Positions 15,335 through 24,860 of a stretch of DNA of 33,356 nt are shown one piece after another. Made by a program: the position numbers and the translations under genes. Origin of the DNA: Candidatus Cloacimonadota bacterium (lineage in GTDB: Bacteria > Cloacimonadota > Cloacimonadia > Cloacimonadales > TCS61); assembly GCA_016935235.1 (NCBI GenBank), contig JAFGRJ010000038.1:1-33356 (forward strand). The letters run 5' to 3'. The stretch's first letter is position 1. Each line of letters starts with the position of its first letter. Below the pieces are notes generated by a model. The model was given only the letters and a program-made list of their open reading frames with translations, ran no database searches and had not been told where the DNA came from.

Positions 15335-18300
15335 ATGAAACTTCTATTGGTTGCATCCTTGATGATTTTATGGATGAATTTACCGGGTCTCACAATATAT
15401 CATGACAATATTATCCCAGTTATAGAGGATCGTGGGGATTACAATGTAATAGGCTGTGATTCGGGAGTGTTTGCTGATGAACCCGGTAAACCGGCAATAC
15501 CTCTTACGAAAGTTTTTTTTCTGCTTCCGGAAGATGAAGACATAAGATCGATAAATATAATACCTGCACAGACCGAGCATATCACACTGGAGAAGCCACT
15601 GTTCCCGTCGCAGGCTGCAGTTCCGCTGATCAAGGTTAATGATCCCCGTTTCATTCCGCCCGATCCCCTCATCTACTCAGGAACGAAAAGGTATCCGGAG
15701 GAACCCCTTTTTCAACTTGGTTCCGGATGGTTGGGAGATTGCCATATCGGCTTTGTTTCTTTTTATACTGCCAGTTATGATCCCCATGGTTCAATACTTG
15801 AAGTTCCCCGGAGTTTCAGGATTGAAGTAGTTACTTTCCCAATACAACAGGGAATTTCTCTGCCCGATGGTTATGTTTCCCGGATAATCCGGGGCAAGCT
15901 GGGATTGGCAGACAGCAGAAGCAGCGCTGAAAATGTTTATCTGCTGATAACCCCCGAGTCATTTCTGGAACATTATGAGCCTCTGCTGGAATGGCGTTAT
16001 CAACAGGGACTGGCTGTCTATTACATTACCGTGGAAGAAATTCAGAACCAGTTTCAGGGCAGTGATATCCAGGAAAAAATCCGCAACTGTATCATAGATT
16101 ATTACAGCAACACAAGCGTGTCTTTCGTTACTCTTGGCGCTGACGTGAATTATATTCCTGATCGCAAGGTCTTTGCCTTTGACTGTGCGTATGGAGGTTC
16201 CCCGGATGAGAATGATATACCCTGTGATATGTATTACTCATGCTTGAACGGTAACTGGGATGCTAATGAGAATAATGTGTTCGGAGAGGATGACGACGAA
16301 ACAGATTTCTTCCCGGAAGTATTTGTGGCACGTATCCCCGCTAATTCTGCTGAAGAGGTAGATGACTACATTAATCGGCTTCTCTATTACGAAAAAGGAT
16401 ACTGTGATGATTATAACCGTGCCGGAGGGATGTCCATGGAATTATGGCCGGGATCACAGAGTCAGATCTGCCAGCAGTTTATTTATAATACTTATTTCCC
16501 GGATTATTATGATATTAATCTTCTTTACGGAGCAGAAAACAATGTGGACAATGTTTATGAGATGCTGAACCTGAATCAGAATATCGTACAACATACAGGC
16601 CATGCCAGCCGCAATGCCATAACATTACAATCCGGTCATATTACAGCCGACAATCTGTATATGCTGGAAAACGAATATGGCGGATTGTTTTATTCCATTG
16701 GTTGCTGGTCCGCTGCTTTTGATTATCCCTCTATTGGTGAAAAACTGCTGATTACTCCTGAGAAAGGTCAACTTGCTTATATTGGCAATTCCCGTTATGG
16801 CTGGGGTGCCCCCTCCGCTCCTGGTTTTGGTTTCTCCGAGTTCTTTCAGAAAGAATATTTCCGCAACCTGTTCTGGGAAGAAGAAACACTGCTGGCGGAA
16901 GCTAATGCTATTCAGAAAATTGATTTCATACCATATTTTTATGGGACTTCGGTCTATAAATGGATTGCATACGAGCTGAATGCACTGGGTGATTCCTATT
17001 TTAACCTTTACACGGCAAATCCCTCACTGGTTATTGCCGAATGCTTTCTGCAGGACAGTTTGGCAGTAATCAATATCAGTAGCGGTGATTCAGGGCTGGC
17101 CAATATGACGGTAACCTGCGGAGAATACAGGGATTATACCGATGTCAACGGAGAGGTGATTTTGCCTGCTGCTTGTCTGCAACAGCAGATCGTTTTCTAT
17201 AAATACGGATATGAGTGTCTTACAATAGATGAGGGTAATTTCCAGAACAACATCTTCATTGGTAGTATTACCGGAAACCTGCAGGAGGATGGTTATCTTC
17301 AGGGCGAGAGTCTCACCATCGGCTCTGTCCTGTATAATTATACTCCCGACTCCATTGATTTCAACGTGGAATACTCCTGCCCCGCCGAGATAATGATACT
17401 CGGAACAGGTCAAAATCCTGTAAGTATTGAACCTTTTAGCCAGCTTGCTCTCGCGGATCTGGATGTTCATATACTTCCTGTATCTGAATCCCTGCAGTTG
17501 CCTTCAGGCACAGAGATTGATCTCCAGATAAGCATTATTGATATCAATTCCGGCAACTCCTTAACCAGCAGAATCGTTCCGATCCTTGTTAAAGCCCCGG
17601 AACTTGTCCTTAATTCCCTTAATTTTCTGGATCAGTTATTTCTACCGGGAAGCCAGATATGTTTTGACTTTGAAATCCAGAATCAGGGATTGATGCCAGC
17701 GAATGGACTGAGCCTGACCTTTTTCTCCGATTCTGCCGATCTCGATTTTGAAACACCGTTTTTTGATATTTATCTATGGCTTGATCCCGGTGAATCTGTA
17801 TGTTTAAGTAATAAAATTTTTCTTCCCCAGGAAGCAACTTCTGGCGATGTTTTGTCCATCGGACTGGAGATGGATACGAACTGTCAAGAACAGAACTATG
17901 ATTTTTCCCGTATCCTGGCATTACCAATAGGTGAAGCTGGTTTTAACGATGATTTTGAGAATGGATTCACCTGGGATTCAGACGATTTCTGGCAATTAGT
18001 CGATACTTATGCTCACAGTGGGAATTACAGCCTGTCCTGTCGTCCAGAATCAACAGGGGAATATAACGCAGCCACCCCCGTGTTTGTCTATATGCCATCC
18101 CAGGAGTTAGGTTTCTGGTATAAATACAGGATGCCAATGTATGGGGAAGATGGCGTATATTTCCTGCTGGATTGCGCAGGTCAGACCGACACATTATTGT
18201 TCCTGGGAGCAGGGGGTGCTCTGTCGGATGAAAAGAGACCTGTCCTGGCATATATCGAAAGTGATTGGGCAGAATATAAGATAAACCTCGATGAATACCT

Positions 18301-18757
18301 GGAGTATGAACTGGAGACTGGGGAAGCCTTCTCTCTGCAGCTGCAGTTCAAATTCGCGGAAGAATTCCCCGGTTTCAACCAGTATGCTCTCATGAATGAT
18401 ATTGGTGTGTTCATAGATGATATAAGTATTGATGCTGATTTCGGAGAACCGGTAAGTGATCAGGGACATGATATCCCGGTCGGTATCAGTGTTTATCCCA
18501 ACCCTATTCTGGCAGGACAGAACCTGCACATCCTTTTCAATCTCAGCGGAAGTGGAGATATTACTGCAGCATTGTACAATCTTAAGGGTCAGAAAGTGAT
18601 CTCCCTGGCGGGGAGAGAACCTTTGCAACAGGAACAGGCAGAATTATACTGGGATGGCAGAGATGGGAATAACCGACTCCTGGATTCGGGAATATATTTT
18701 CTTTTTTTGAAGAAAGGAAACAGAGAATATATAAGAAAAGTCACCTATTTTAAATAG
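15335..18757 (+). CDS. Secreted C25 family (gingipain-like) cysteine peptidase with C-terminal sorting domain
   Basis: A 1140-residue exported protein. ATG 15335 is chosen because GAGAGG lies about 9 bases upstream and the signal peptide (MKLLLVASLMILWM) begins there; the open frame extends back to 15284. A propeptide-like region (~20-195) precedes the C25 catalytic domain (~200-565). The catalytic dyad is His423 in QHTGHASR and Cys457 in SIGCWSAAFD, as in gingipains. Two or three Ig-like domains follow (~570-860), then a jelly-roll domain (~868-1040) opening NDDFENGFTWDSDDFW, and a sorting/FlgD-like domain (~1050-1140) with VYPNP, LYNLKGQKV and LLDSGIYFLFLKK. Gingipains cleave after Arg or Lys; specificity here is not predictable. 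The sorting domain implies export through a type IX-like route, but no such secretion genes are in the window. Confidence 0.92.
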   Translation: MKLLLVASLMILWMNLPGLTIYHDNIIPVIEDRGDYNVIGCDSGVFADEPGKPAIPLTKVFFLLPEDEDIRSINIIPAQTEHITLEKPLFPSQAAVPLIKVNDPRFIPPDPLIYSGTKRYPEEPLFQLGSGWLGDCHIGFVSFYTASYDPHGSILEVPRSFRIEVVTFPIQQGISLPDGYVSRIIRGKLGLADSRSSAENVYLLITPESFLEHYEPLLEWRYQQGLAVYYITVEEIQNQFQGSDIQEKIRNCIIDYYSNTSVSFVTLGADVNYIPDRKVFAFDCAYGGSPDENDIPCDMYYSCLNGNWDANENNVFGEDDDETDFFPEVFVARIPANSAEEVDDYINRLLYYEKGYCDDYNRAGGMSMELWPGSQSQICQQFIYNTYFPDYYDINLLYGAENNVDNVYEMLNLNQNIVQHTGHASRNAITLQSGHITADNLYMLENEYGGLFYSIGCWSAAFDYPSIGEKLLITPEKGQLAYIGNSRYGWGAPSAPGFGFSEFFQKEYFRNLFWEEETLLAEANAIQKIDFIPYFYGTSVYKWIAYELNALGDSYFNLYTANPSLVIAECFLQDSLAVINISSGDSGLANMTVTCGEYRDYTDVNGEVILPAACLQQQIVFYKYGYECLTIDEGNFQNNIFIGSITGNLQEDGYLQGESLTIGSVLYNYTPDSIDFNVEYSCPAEIMILGTGQNPVSIEPFSQLALADLDVHILPVSESLQLPSGTEIDLQISIIDINSGNSLTSRIVPILVKAPELVLNSLNFLDQLFLPGSQICFDFEIQNQGLMPANGLSLTFFSDSADLDFETPFFDIYLWLDPGESVCLSNKIFLPQEATSGDVLSIGLEMDTNCQEQNYDFSRILALPIGEAGFNDDFENGFTWDSDDFWQLVDTYAHSGNYSLSCRPESTGEYNAATPVFVYMPSQELGFWYKYRMPMYGEDGVYFLLDCAGQTDTLLFLGAGGALSDEKRPVLAYIESDWAEYKINLDEYLEYELETGEAFSLQLQFKFAEEFPGFNQYALMNDIGVFIDDISIDADFGEPVSDQGHDIPVGISVYPNPILAGQNLHILFNLSGSGDITAALYNLKGQKVISLAGREPLQQEQAELYWDGRDGNNRLLDSGIYFLFLKKGNREYIRKVTYFK

Positions 18758-18875
18758 CCAGGGTTAGGGAAAGGTTATAGAAACCGTTCTCTTCAGAAAT
18801 TAATATTATATTTTTTCTTGCCTAAAATGGAAAGATCAAGTTTCGAAGAAAAAGTATGGCTGAATAAAAGAGGTT

Positions 18876-19256
18876 ATGGTGAATACGGAAAAATTACTGG
18901 CAGAAGCCAAGAAGGCAGCTAAAAATTCCTACAGCCCCTATTCAGGATTGCGGGTAGGTGCTGCTCTTGAGACGAAAAGTGGCAGGATCTTCACCGGCAG
19001 CAATGTGGAAAATTCTTCCTACGGTTTGACTAATTGTGCTGAAAGAACTGCTATTTTTAAAGCGGTATCCGAAGGAGAGAGAGATTTCATCGGGATGGTA
19101 ATATATTCTGATACTGATCGTCTCTTCTATCCCTGTGGAGCTTGCCGTCAGGTTATGGCTGAATTTGGAGACGAGTTATCAATTGTAATAATATCCAACC
19201 GGAATAAAGCAGAGACATCTCTATCCCAGCTTCTCCCCAGCATTTTTAGGTTGTGA
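18876..19256 (+). CDS. cdd: Cytidine deaminase
   Basis: Deaminates cytidine and deoxycytidine to uridine forms in pyrimidine salvage. The 126 residues match the small tetrameric class. Zinc ligands and catalytic Glu are intact: NCAERTA (Cys54, Glu56) and PCGACRQV (Cys87, Cys90). The N-terminal SYSPYSGLRVGAAL and NVENSSYG substrate segments are present. GAGG lies just before the ATG. A TTGCCT hexamer (18818-18823) about 50 bases upstream may be part of its promoter. It precedes trxB by 83 bases on the same strand. Confidence 0.96.
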   Translation: MVNTEKLLAEAKKAAKNSYSPYSGLRVGAALETKSGRIFTGSNVENSSYGLTNCAERTAIFKAVSEGERDFIGMVIYSDTDRLFYPCGACRQVMAEFGDELSIVIISNRNKAETSLSQLLPSIFRL

Positions 19257-19339
19257 ATCTCTGTTCATTCACGAAATTACTTTTGTTTATTGTCTTTTAT
19301 GGATATATTTTGATTGAAGATAAAGCGGGAGGATTCTGA

Positions 19340-20278
19340 ATGTTGGATATTTTTAAATACGATCTGGCCATTATAGGCGGGGGTCCTGCAGGACTGAGTG
19401 CGGCTGTTTATGCAGCTCGAGGTGGAATGAAGACGATAGTATTCGAAAAATCCCTGGTAGGAGGGCAGATAGTTGTTACTGCTGAAGTGGAGAATTATCC
19501 CGGCATACCTGAAAATTTAAGTGGCTTCGAGATCGCGGAGCGTTTTCGTCAACATGCCGTGAAATTTGGAGCTGAGATCAGGGATGAAGAAGTTCGGGCT
19601 GTAGGCATGGAAGGATTATGCAAGATAGTTGAGACAGATAAGCAATCCTACCGGGCAAAATCATTAATAATAGCTACTGGAGCCCATCCTCGCAAACTGC
19701 AAGTCCCGGGGGAAGCTAAATACACGGGACGTGGTGTTTCCTACTGTGCTACTTGTGATGGAGCTCTGTACCGTGATAAAATTGTGGCAGTGGTTGGCGG
19801 AGGAGATTCCGCAGTTGAAGAAGCAATCTTTCTGACCAAGTTTGCCAAGAAAGTATATATTATTCACCGCCGCGATCAGTTAAGGGCAGTCAAGATGATT
19901 CAGGAAAGGGCTTTGAAGAACAAGAAAATCGAGATTATCTGGGATTCGGTGGTTCAAGGTATTGAAGGGGGAGATTTGGTAGAAAAATTATTTCTCTTCA
20001 ATCATAAAGAACAAGTTATCTCAGAGCTACAAGTAGATGGGATTTTCATCTACGTGGGAATAATACCTAACAATGAGCTTGTTGAGTCACGAGTTAATCT
20101 TGATGGGCAGGGATTTATTCTTACAGATGAAACCATGCACACTAACGTACCAGGGATATATGCCGCCGGTGATATAACCCATAAAGCACTGCGGCAGGTG
20201 ATTACAGCTGCTGCTGATGGAGCCACTGCAGCCTTCTCTGCTGAGAAATGGATCGAGGAAAATCGCGATAACTTCTGA
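19340..20278 (+). CDS. trxB: Thioredoxin reductase (thioredoxin-disulfide reductase)
   Basis: An FAD/NADPH flavoenzyme of 312 residues that reduces thioredoxin. FAD site GGGPAG is at residues 13-18, the redox-active CATC at 136-139 ([10 protein letters not shown]), the NADPH site [11 protein letters not shown] at ~153-163, HRRDQLRA at ~176-183, and the C-terminal FAD motif [11 protein letters not shown] and the downstream Arg suggest NADPH preference. A strong GGGAGG ribosome site lies 8 bases before the ATG. No thioredoxin gene is adjacent. The gene converges with the 88-residue gene on the minus strand. Confidence 0.95.
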   Translation: MLDIFKYDLAIIGGGPAGLSAAVYAARGGMKTIVFEKSLVGGQIVVTAEVENYPGIPENLSGFEIAERFRQHAVKFGAEIRDEEVRAVGMEGLCKIVETDKQSYRAKSLIIATGAHPRKLQVPGEAKYTGRGVSYCATCDGALYRDKIVAVVGGGDSAVEEAIFLTKFAKKVYIIHRRDQLRAVKMIQERALKNKKIEIIWDSVVQGIEGGDLVEKLFLFNHKEQVISELQVDGIFIYVGIIPNNELVESRVNLDGQGFILTDETMHTNVPGIYAAGDITHKALRQVITAAADGATAAFSAEKWIEENRDNF

Positions 20279-20306
20279 GGTGAATCAAAGACCGGGGTAA
20301 TTAGTA

Positions 20307-20573
20307 CTATATTGTATCATAACTTTCTACTTTTACCCCGTCCAGATAAAGGAACTTAGGCTTCTCCGGTGATCCGCTTTTCTTGATTTTGTCACTGTCG
20401 CTATCTTCCACATAACGCCAGATCTCCCAGGATTCACCTTCACCATCGATGCAGAAAGTTACTTTTTTCTTTATGAAGTCATCAATAATGAACTGGATTG
20501 AACTAAGCGGTTCCGCTTTTGTTACCGGTACACAGAATTTCTTCCGGTCATACACATATTTCTCTTTTGCCAT
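20307..20573 (-). CDS. Unrecognised 88-residue protein
   Basis: I do not recognise this small protein. It is likely real: a strong GAGGGAG site lies 7 bases before the ATG, and composition is that of a folded soluble protein (rich in K, D, E, with regular hydrophobic spacing). It has no signal peptide or membrane segment. The core, SSIQFIIDDFIKKKVTFCID followed by ESWEIWRYVED, reads as a helix plus two or three beta strands, and a second strand pair, PKFLYLDGVKVES, lies near the C-terminus. There are two Cys (14 and 41) without a metal-binding pattern. It stands alone between convergent trxB and the rodA end, and could be an FCB- or phylum-restricted protein. Confidence 0.7.
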   Translation of the reverse strand: MAKEKYVYDRKKFCVPVTKAEPLSSIQFIIDDFIKKKVTFCIDGEGESWEIWRYVEDSDSDKIKKSGSPEKPKFLYLDGVKVESYDTI

Positions 20574-20727
20574 TTATTTTCTCCCTCAAAACCAATAACT
20601 CTTTTATCTATCATTCAGGAGTTATATAGTGTAATAACACGCTTGGATATTAAAACGTATTTAACAGTAACCGAATATGGATTTTAAAATTATTTAGGCA
20701 AGAAGTAATTTCAATATTTATTTGATA

Positions 20728-21951
20728 CTAATCAAATATACTGCGCTCATTAAGGAATTTTAGAATAAGAGAAACAGAAAAAACATTGATAATTAAACTT
20801 GAACCACCATAACTGATAAAGGGCAGAGGAATCCCCGTCGTGGGAACAAGACCGAGGTTCATCCCGATATTTACAAAAATCTGAAAAGTTAGGATTGCCA
20901 GAATTCCTACACTGATAAAATGAAGCTCTTTCCTTTTCAGAAAGGTTATAGACTTGGCAATGCGATAAAGAAAAAGATAGAATAAGATCAGGGTCAGCAG
21001 GCATCCGATGAATCCCAGTTCTTCTCCGATTACAGAGAAAATGAAATCGGTATGATGTTCAGGTAGAAAATTGAGATTTTTCTGGCTTCCCAGGAGAAAT
21101 CCCTTTCCCAGCAATTTTCCGGAGCCGATGGCTATTTTAGACTGGATTATCTGGTAACCGGCTCCAAGGGGATCCCGGGACGGATCTATAAAGCTGAGGA
21201 TGCGGTTTCTCTGATAGGTTTTCAGACCATACCAGATATAGGGAGTAATGAAGAATATAAAGGTGTTGCAGGCGGTATTTATACCAATGATGATCCAGGA
21301 CAGGTGTGTACGGTAGAGTATTGCTGTTAAAATGATCATGTATAAAATGAAGACAACAGGTGAGATAAATGAGGTGATCACTGTAATTATGGGGCTGAGC
21401 ATTATGATCAGGAAGTAATTTGGCAGATCTGATGATGCCAGCATTACCAGAAATATAACTACAAAGGTCATGGCAGATCCCAGATCAGGTTCCAGTAGAA
21501 TCAGAGAAGCGGGAATAAAGACTATGATGAATGTTCTGACAAGAATCCTCCAGTCAGTTATGCCCGGTTTGGATATTACCCGGGCAATAAACATGATAGT
21601 GGTCAGTTTTGCCAGTTCCGAAGGTTGAATATTGAACAATCCAAGCGAAATCCAGCGATGGGAACCCTTGATTTCCGGCATGAAAAGCACCACAACCAGC
21701 AACAGCAGAGATAGAATATAGGATGGTACGACCAGCAGATCAATAATGGAATATTGAATACGCATCACACCCAGAAATAACAGTAAAGCTATGGCAATCC
21801 AGATGATCTGTTTGTAATAATAATCGACCCTATGAAATTCGGATCCTATTTTAGTAGTAGAAGCTGAATATATTGCTAATACTCCCCCTAAGAGAAGCAG
21901 CAACATCAGGATGAACAGGAACCAGTCTAATCTTTTCAGATAATGGAACAT
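20728..21951 (-). CDS. rodA: Rod shape-determining peptidoglycan glycosyltransferase RodA
   Basis: A SEDS-family glycosyltransferase that polymerises lipid II in the lateral wall with PBP2 and the MreBCD scaffold. It has 407 residues and about ten membrane helices. Family marks are SHRWISLG (97-104), QPSELAK (109-115), EPDLGSA (154-160), HTDFIFSVIGEE (300-311, with Asp302 the presumed catalytic residue), and the C-terminal GMNLGLVPTTGIPLPFISYGG split across 363-383. It is the last gene of the mreB-mreC-CofE-like-mreD-mrdA-rodA unit and starts 8 bases after the mrdA stop. RodA is favoured over FtsW by this gene context and the PBP2 partner. Confidence 0.96.
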   Translation of the reverse strand: MFHYLKRLDWFLFILMLLLLLGGVLAIYSASTTKIGSEFHRVDYYYKQIIWIAIALLLFLGVMRIQYSIIDLLVVPSYILSLLLLVVVLFMPEIKGSHRWISLGLFNIQPSELAKLTTIMFIARVISKPGITDWRILVRTFIIVFIPASLILLEPDLGSAMTFVVIFLVMLASSDLPNYFLIIMLSPIITVITSFISPVVFILYMIILTAILYRTHLSWIIIGINTACNTFIFFITPYIWYGLKTYQRNRILSFIDPSRDPLGAGYQIIQSKIAIGSGKLLGKGFLLGSQKNLNFLPEHHTDFIFSVIGEELGFIGCLLTLILFYLFLYRIAKSITFLKRKELHFISVGILAILTFQIFVNIGMNLGLVPTTGIPLPFISYGGSSLIINVFSVSLILKFLNERSIFD

Positions 21952-21959
21952 GAATGTAC

Positions 21960-23714
21960 CTATTTTCTTTTCATCTTATCATAGAAAAACACGATTCTGC
22001 TGGCCAGAGGAGCAGCAACACTTCCTCCGTGACCGGCATTTTCCAGGAATACGGTGAATGCGATCTCGGGTTCCTCCCAGACAGCATAACCGGCAAACCA
22101 GGCATGTGTTTCTTCGCCCATATGGTTTTCAGCAGAACCTGTTTTACCATATATGGTTATATTATTTAACCGGGCAGCGGAACCAGTGCCATACCTCTCA
22201 TTGACAGCCTTGAGAAGAGCATTTTGAAGCAATTTGATATTTTTTTCGCTTACAGGCAGATTCTCCTCCCAAGGAATAAATTCTTTGCTACAGGTCTCTT
22301 CAATTGTCCTGTTCATGAGATGAGGTTGTTTCCAGAGACCATCGTTGGCGATGGCAGCAAAATAACAGCATAGTTGCAGGGGAGTGCAGAGAATCTCTCC
22401 CTGTCCGATGGCAAGATTGACCTTGGGTCCGATTATCCCGGCATATTTTCCGAAGCTTTCCTTGTACCACTTTAAATCAGGGAAAAAACCATCCCTTTCG
22501 CCGATCAAGTCGATGCCTGTTTTTACTGTTAACCTGTTTTGACAGGTGAACTCCTTCATCCTGTCCAGTTCAATCCGGGTGGACAGGTCATAGAAAAAAA
22601 CATCACAGGAATATTTTATGGCATTGATAATTTCCAGCCTGCCATGCCCCTCTTCATGCCAGCATTTAAAGAAACGGTCACCGATCTGCAAACCACCTGT
22701 ACATTCAGATAATTTCTCTGTGGGAGTGATTAAACTGTCTTCCAGACCCAGAGTTGCAACGATTGGTTTATATGTTGAACCGGGAGGATATGTTCCATGA
22801 ATGATTCTATCCAGCATGGGGTTGCGTGGATCATTTATCAGGTTGTTCCATTCTTCCATGCTGAGCCCGGCAGCAAAAAGATTAGGGTCGAATTCCGGTT
22901 TACTGACATAAGCCAGGATGCCTCCAGTCCTGGTGTCACAGACCACGACCGCACAGTTCTTGTCTTCCGGCAGGATAGTATTGATAAAATTCTGCAATTC
23001 ATTATCGATAGTGAGAATTATATCGGCTCCGTCCACTGGATCTTTATGCAGGTTATGTTTGAAGAACTGAAGATTTCTTCCGCTGGAATCGACCTGAAGG
23101 ATATCATAACCACTCTTTCCCACCAGGAGGGATTCATAAAATTTTTCCAGGCCGGTTTTACCGATTATACTGTTGATGGAATAACCCGTTTTTTTAAGAT
23201 TTTCATATTCATCTTCGCTGATTCTTCCCACATAACCAACAAAATGGTTATTATAGATATAATTCCGGATAGATTCGGATTTGCAGGTCAGGGAAGGAAA
23301 ATCGTTGATATGTTCTGAGAGGAAGACCACTTTTTCATAAGGGATGTTCTGGATCAACAGGATTTCCTGGAACATCCGGAACTTGCTGTTGGAAATTATT
23401 TCGTCTATCTCCACCTGGCTGCTCCGGAAATAGTCATCGATAAATTTGCTGACTTTTTTCCTGTCCTTTATCTGTCCCGGGATGATATACAGGCTGAAAG
23501 AGGGTTTATTAAGCGCTATGGGTCTGTACCGGCGGTCGAATATTTCTCCCCTCATGGGCAGGATTGTCTTCAGTCGGACAAAGTTCTTCTCGGAAATAGC
23601 AGCGTATTCATCACCTTTGAAGATCTGAAGATGGAAAATACTGGTCAGAAGAAGAAGAAACAAACAGCTGATCCAGAAAATGCTGATCCTTGATGTTTTG
23701 GGTGTATTATACAT
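21960..23714 (-). CDS. mrdA: Penicillin-binding protein 2 (peptidoglycan D,D-transpeptidase)
   Basis: A class B PBP of 584 residues that cross-links peptidoglycan made by RodA. One N-terminal membrane anchor (~11-28) precedes the dimerisation/pedestal region with MRGEIFDRRYRPIA (54-67). The transpeptidase motifs are intact: S313-T-Y-K316 in PPGSTYKP, S369-C-D371 as SxN-equivalent, and K524-T-G526. SCD, not SxN, is common in PBP2 proteins. The length is slightly below that of E. coli PBP2. The start overlaps the mreD stop by 8 bases, and rodA follows 8 bases after the stop, so expression is coupled with both. Confidence 0.96.
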   Translation of the reverse strand: MYNTPKTSRISIFWISCLFLLLLTSIFHLQIFKGDEYAAISEKNFVRLKTILPMRGEIFDRRYRPIALNKPSFSLYIIPGQIKDRKKVSKFIDDYFRSSQVEIDEIISNSKFRMFQEILLIQNIPYEKVVFLSEHINDFPSLTCKSESIRNYIYNNHFVGYVGRISEDEYENLKKTGYSINSIIGKTGLEKFYESLLVGKSGYDILQVDSSGRNLQFFKHNLHKDPVDGADIILTIDNELQNFINTILPEDKNCAVVVCDTRTGGILAYVSKPEFDPNLFAAGLSMEEWNNLINDPRNPMLDRIIHGTYPPGSTYKPIVATLGLEDSLITPTEKLSECTGGLQIGDRFFKCWHEEGHGRLEIINAIKYSCDVFFYDLSTRIELDRMKEFTCQNRLTVKTGIDLIGERDGFFPDLKWYKESFGKYAGIIGPKVNLAIGQGEILCTPLQLCCYFAAIANDGLWKQPHLMNRTIEETCSKEFIPWEENLPVSEKNIKLLQNALLKAVNERYGTGSAARLNNITIYGKTGSAENHMGEETHAWFAGYAVWEEPEIAFTVFLENAGHGGSVAAPLASRIVFFYDKMKRK

Positions 23715-24192
23715 CCAGTCTCAATTTGATCCTGTCCAGAATGACCAGGATATAAATGAATATTACAGAAATAAAAGTATTATACAGCACTGACAGGATA
23801 AAATTCGTTACCTGGGTGAGATTCAATTGATTAAGGAATAGATAGTAAAAAAGGAAAAAGGAATAATAGATAAGATTTAGGAGGAACATGCTGAGGGCAA
23901 TTCCGGAGAATCTATCCTTATTGATATTTTTCTGGAGTGTAGAAACTATAACAGAGAGGATAAGGCAGCTGATTGTATTAAGTCCCAGCAGGATAGGATA
24001 GGTAAGGTCGTAAGCCAAGCAGAGGAAAAAAGTTATGGTAACTGCATTTTCATGGCGAAGATTAACACTCAGGAAAGCAACATAGGCAACAAAGAGATTG
24101 GGTATAATACTGGCAATGGCGATTTTTGCAGCGAGGAAAATCTGCAAATACAGTATTATTATGCCCCAGACCAGTAATTTTAATGTCCTCAT
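23707..24192 (-). CDS. mreD: Rod shape-determining membrane protein MreD
   Basis: A 161-residue, very hydrophobic protein with about five membrane segments and few charged residues, the usual MreD size and character. MreD belongs to the Rod complex with MreC, RodA and PBP2. Sequence conservation in this family is low, so position carries weight: it lies before mrdA (8-base overlap) and its start overlaps the stop of the CofE-like gene (ATGA). In most bacteria mreD follows mreC directly; here one gene is inserted between them. Confidence 0.9.
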   Translation of the reverse strand: MRTLKLLVWGIIILYLQIFLAAKIAIASIIPNLFVAYVAFLSVNLRHENAVTITFFLCLAYDLTYPILLGLNTISCLILSVIVSTLQKNINKDRFSGIALSMFLLNLIYYSFFLFYYLFLNQLNLTQVTNFILSVLYNTFISVIFIYILVILDRIKLRLDV

Positions 24193-24860
24193 TTGATTTT
24201 TCTCACCAGGCAGATAGGAGTCAATTCATCTCCCTGCCCCTGGGGATTATCACGCATTACCTTCTCCATGAATTTCTTATCGATACCGGCACTTCCGCCT
24301 ATCATCCAGCATCCTCCGATGTCATTGATGTCCATGACAGCAGTTTCATTTCCCAGTGCCGCCTGGATTTGAGCAGCTACCAGCGCTGGATTTCGTGGTC
24401 CTTTAATGACGCATTGATCATAGGGAGGAACAGGGGAGGTGTGGGCAGCGTCGATAAGTGCAGCCTGCATTCCGGCAACCCTGTAGAAATCACCTTTTCT
24501 ACCCAGGAGTTTTCCCAGGGCGCCGATAAATGCTGCCAGAATGATGCGTAAATGTCCCACTTCGTCTACAGCACACTGCATACTGGTTGGAGATCTCAAT
24601 CCTATTCCGTATTTCACTTTTGCTACAAAACGCCAGAGAATCCTGGCCAGTAGGCCAACCTTGATTTCTGCTACCGACACAGCTCTACCCTGAGTGATAG
24701 CCAGGGGACTTTCGCTGATCGTTATGATGTCGTCCTTTTCAAGGATACCGGCAGTATATTTGCGAATTACTTCCAGAATATCATCCGTTGGTTGTAGAAT
24801 ATGTGTCCTGATAGGTATGCGCAGGAATTCCCTTTGATCAATTGTTATTTTCGAACTCAT
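24189..24860 (-). CDS. Coenzyme F420-0:L-glutamate ligase (CofE/FbiB)-like protein within the mre operon
   Basis: A 223-residue soluble protein that I read as a member of the F420_ligase family (CofE type, once DUF129). The N-terminal half has the family layout IPIRTHILQPTDDILEVI, then LEKDDIITISESPLAITQGR, corresponding to GD-D-L, GD-I-V-V and K-x-E-GR positions of CofE. The central part (GIGLRSPTSMQCAVDEV) and DQCVIKGPRNP are also strongly patterned. CofE adds glutamate by a gamma-amide bond with GTP. No F420 synthesis genes are here, so the substrate may differ. The gene overlaps mreC by 23 bases upstream and mreD by 4 downstream, so it is made together with the Rod complex. The family call is by eye; a role in wall synthesis is inference from position. 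Confidence 0.72.
   Translation of the reverse strand: MSSKITIDQREFLRIPIRTHILQPTDDILEVIRKYTAGILEKDDIITISESPLAITQGRAVSVAEIKVGLLARILWRFVAKVKYGIGLRSPTSMQCAVDEVGHLRIILAAFIGALGKLLGRKGDFYRVAGMQAALIDAAHTSPVPPYDQCVIKGPRNPALVAAQIQAALGNETAVMDINDIGGCWMIGGSAGIDKKFMEKVMRDNPQGQGDELTPICLVRKIK

Noticed and set aside
20293-20340. Inverted repeat CGGGGTAA/TTACCCCG at convergent gene ends
   Set aside because: The 32-base loop and coding overlap make it a poor terminator; no T run follows. Possibly chance.
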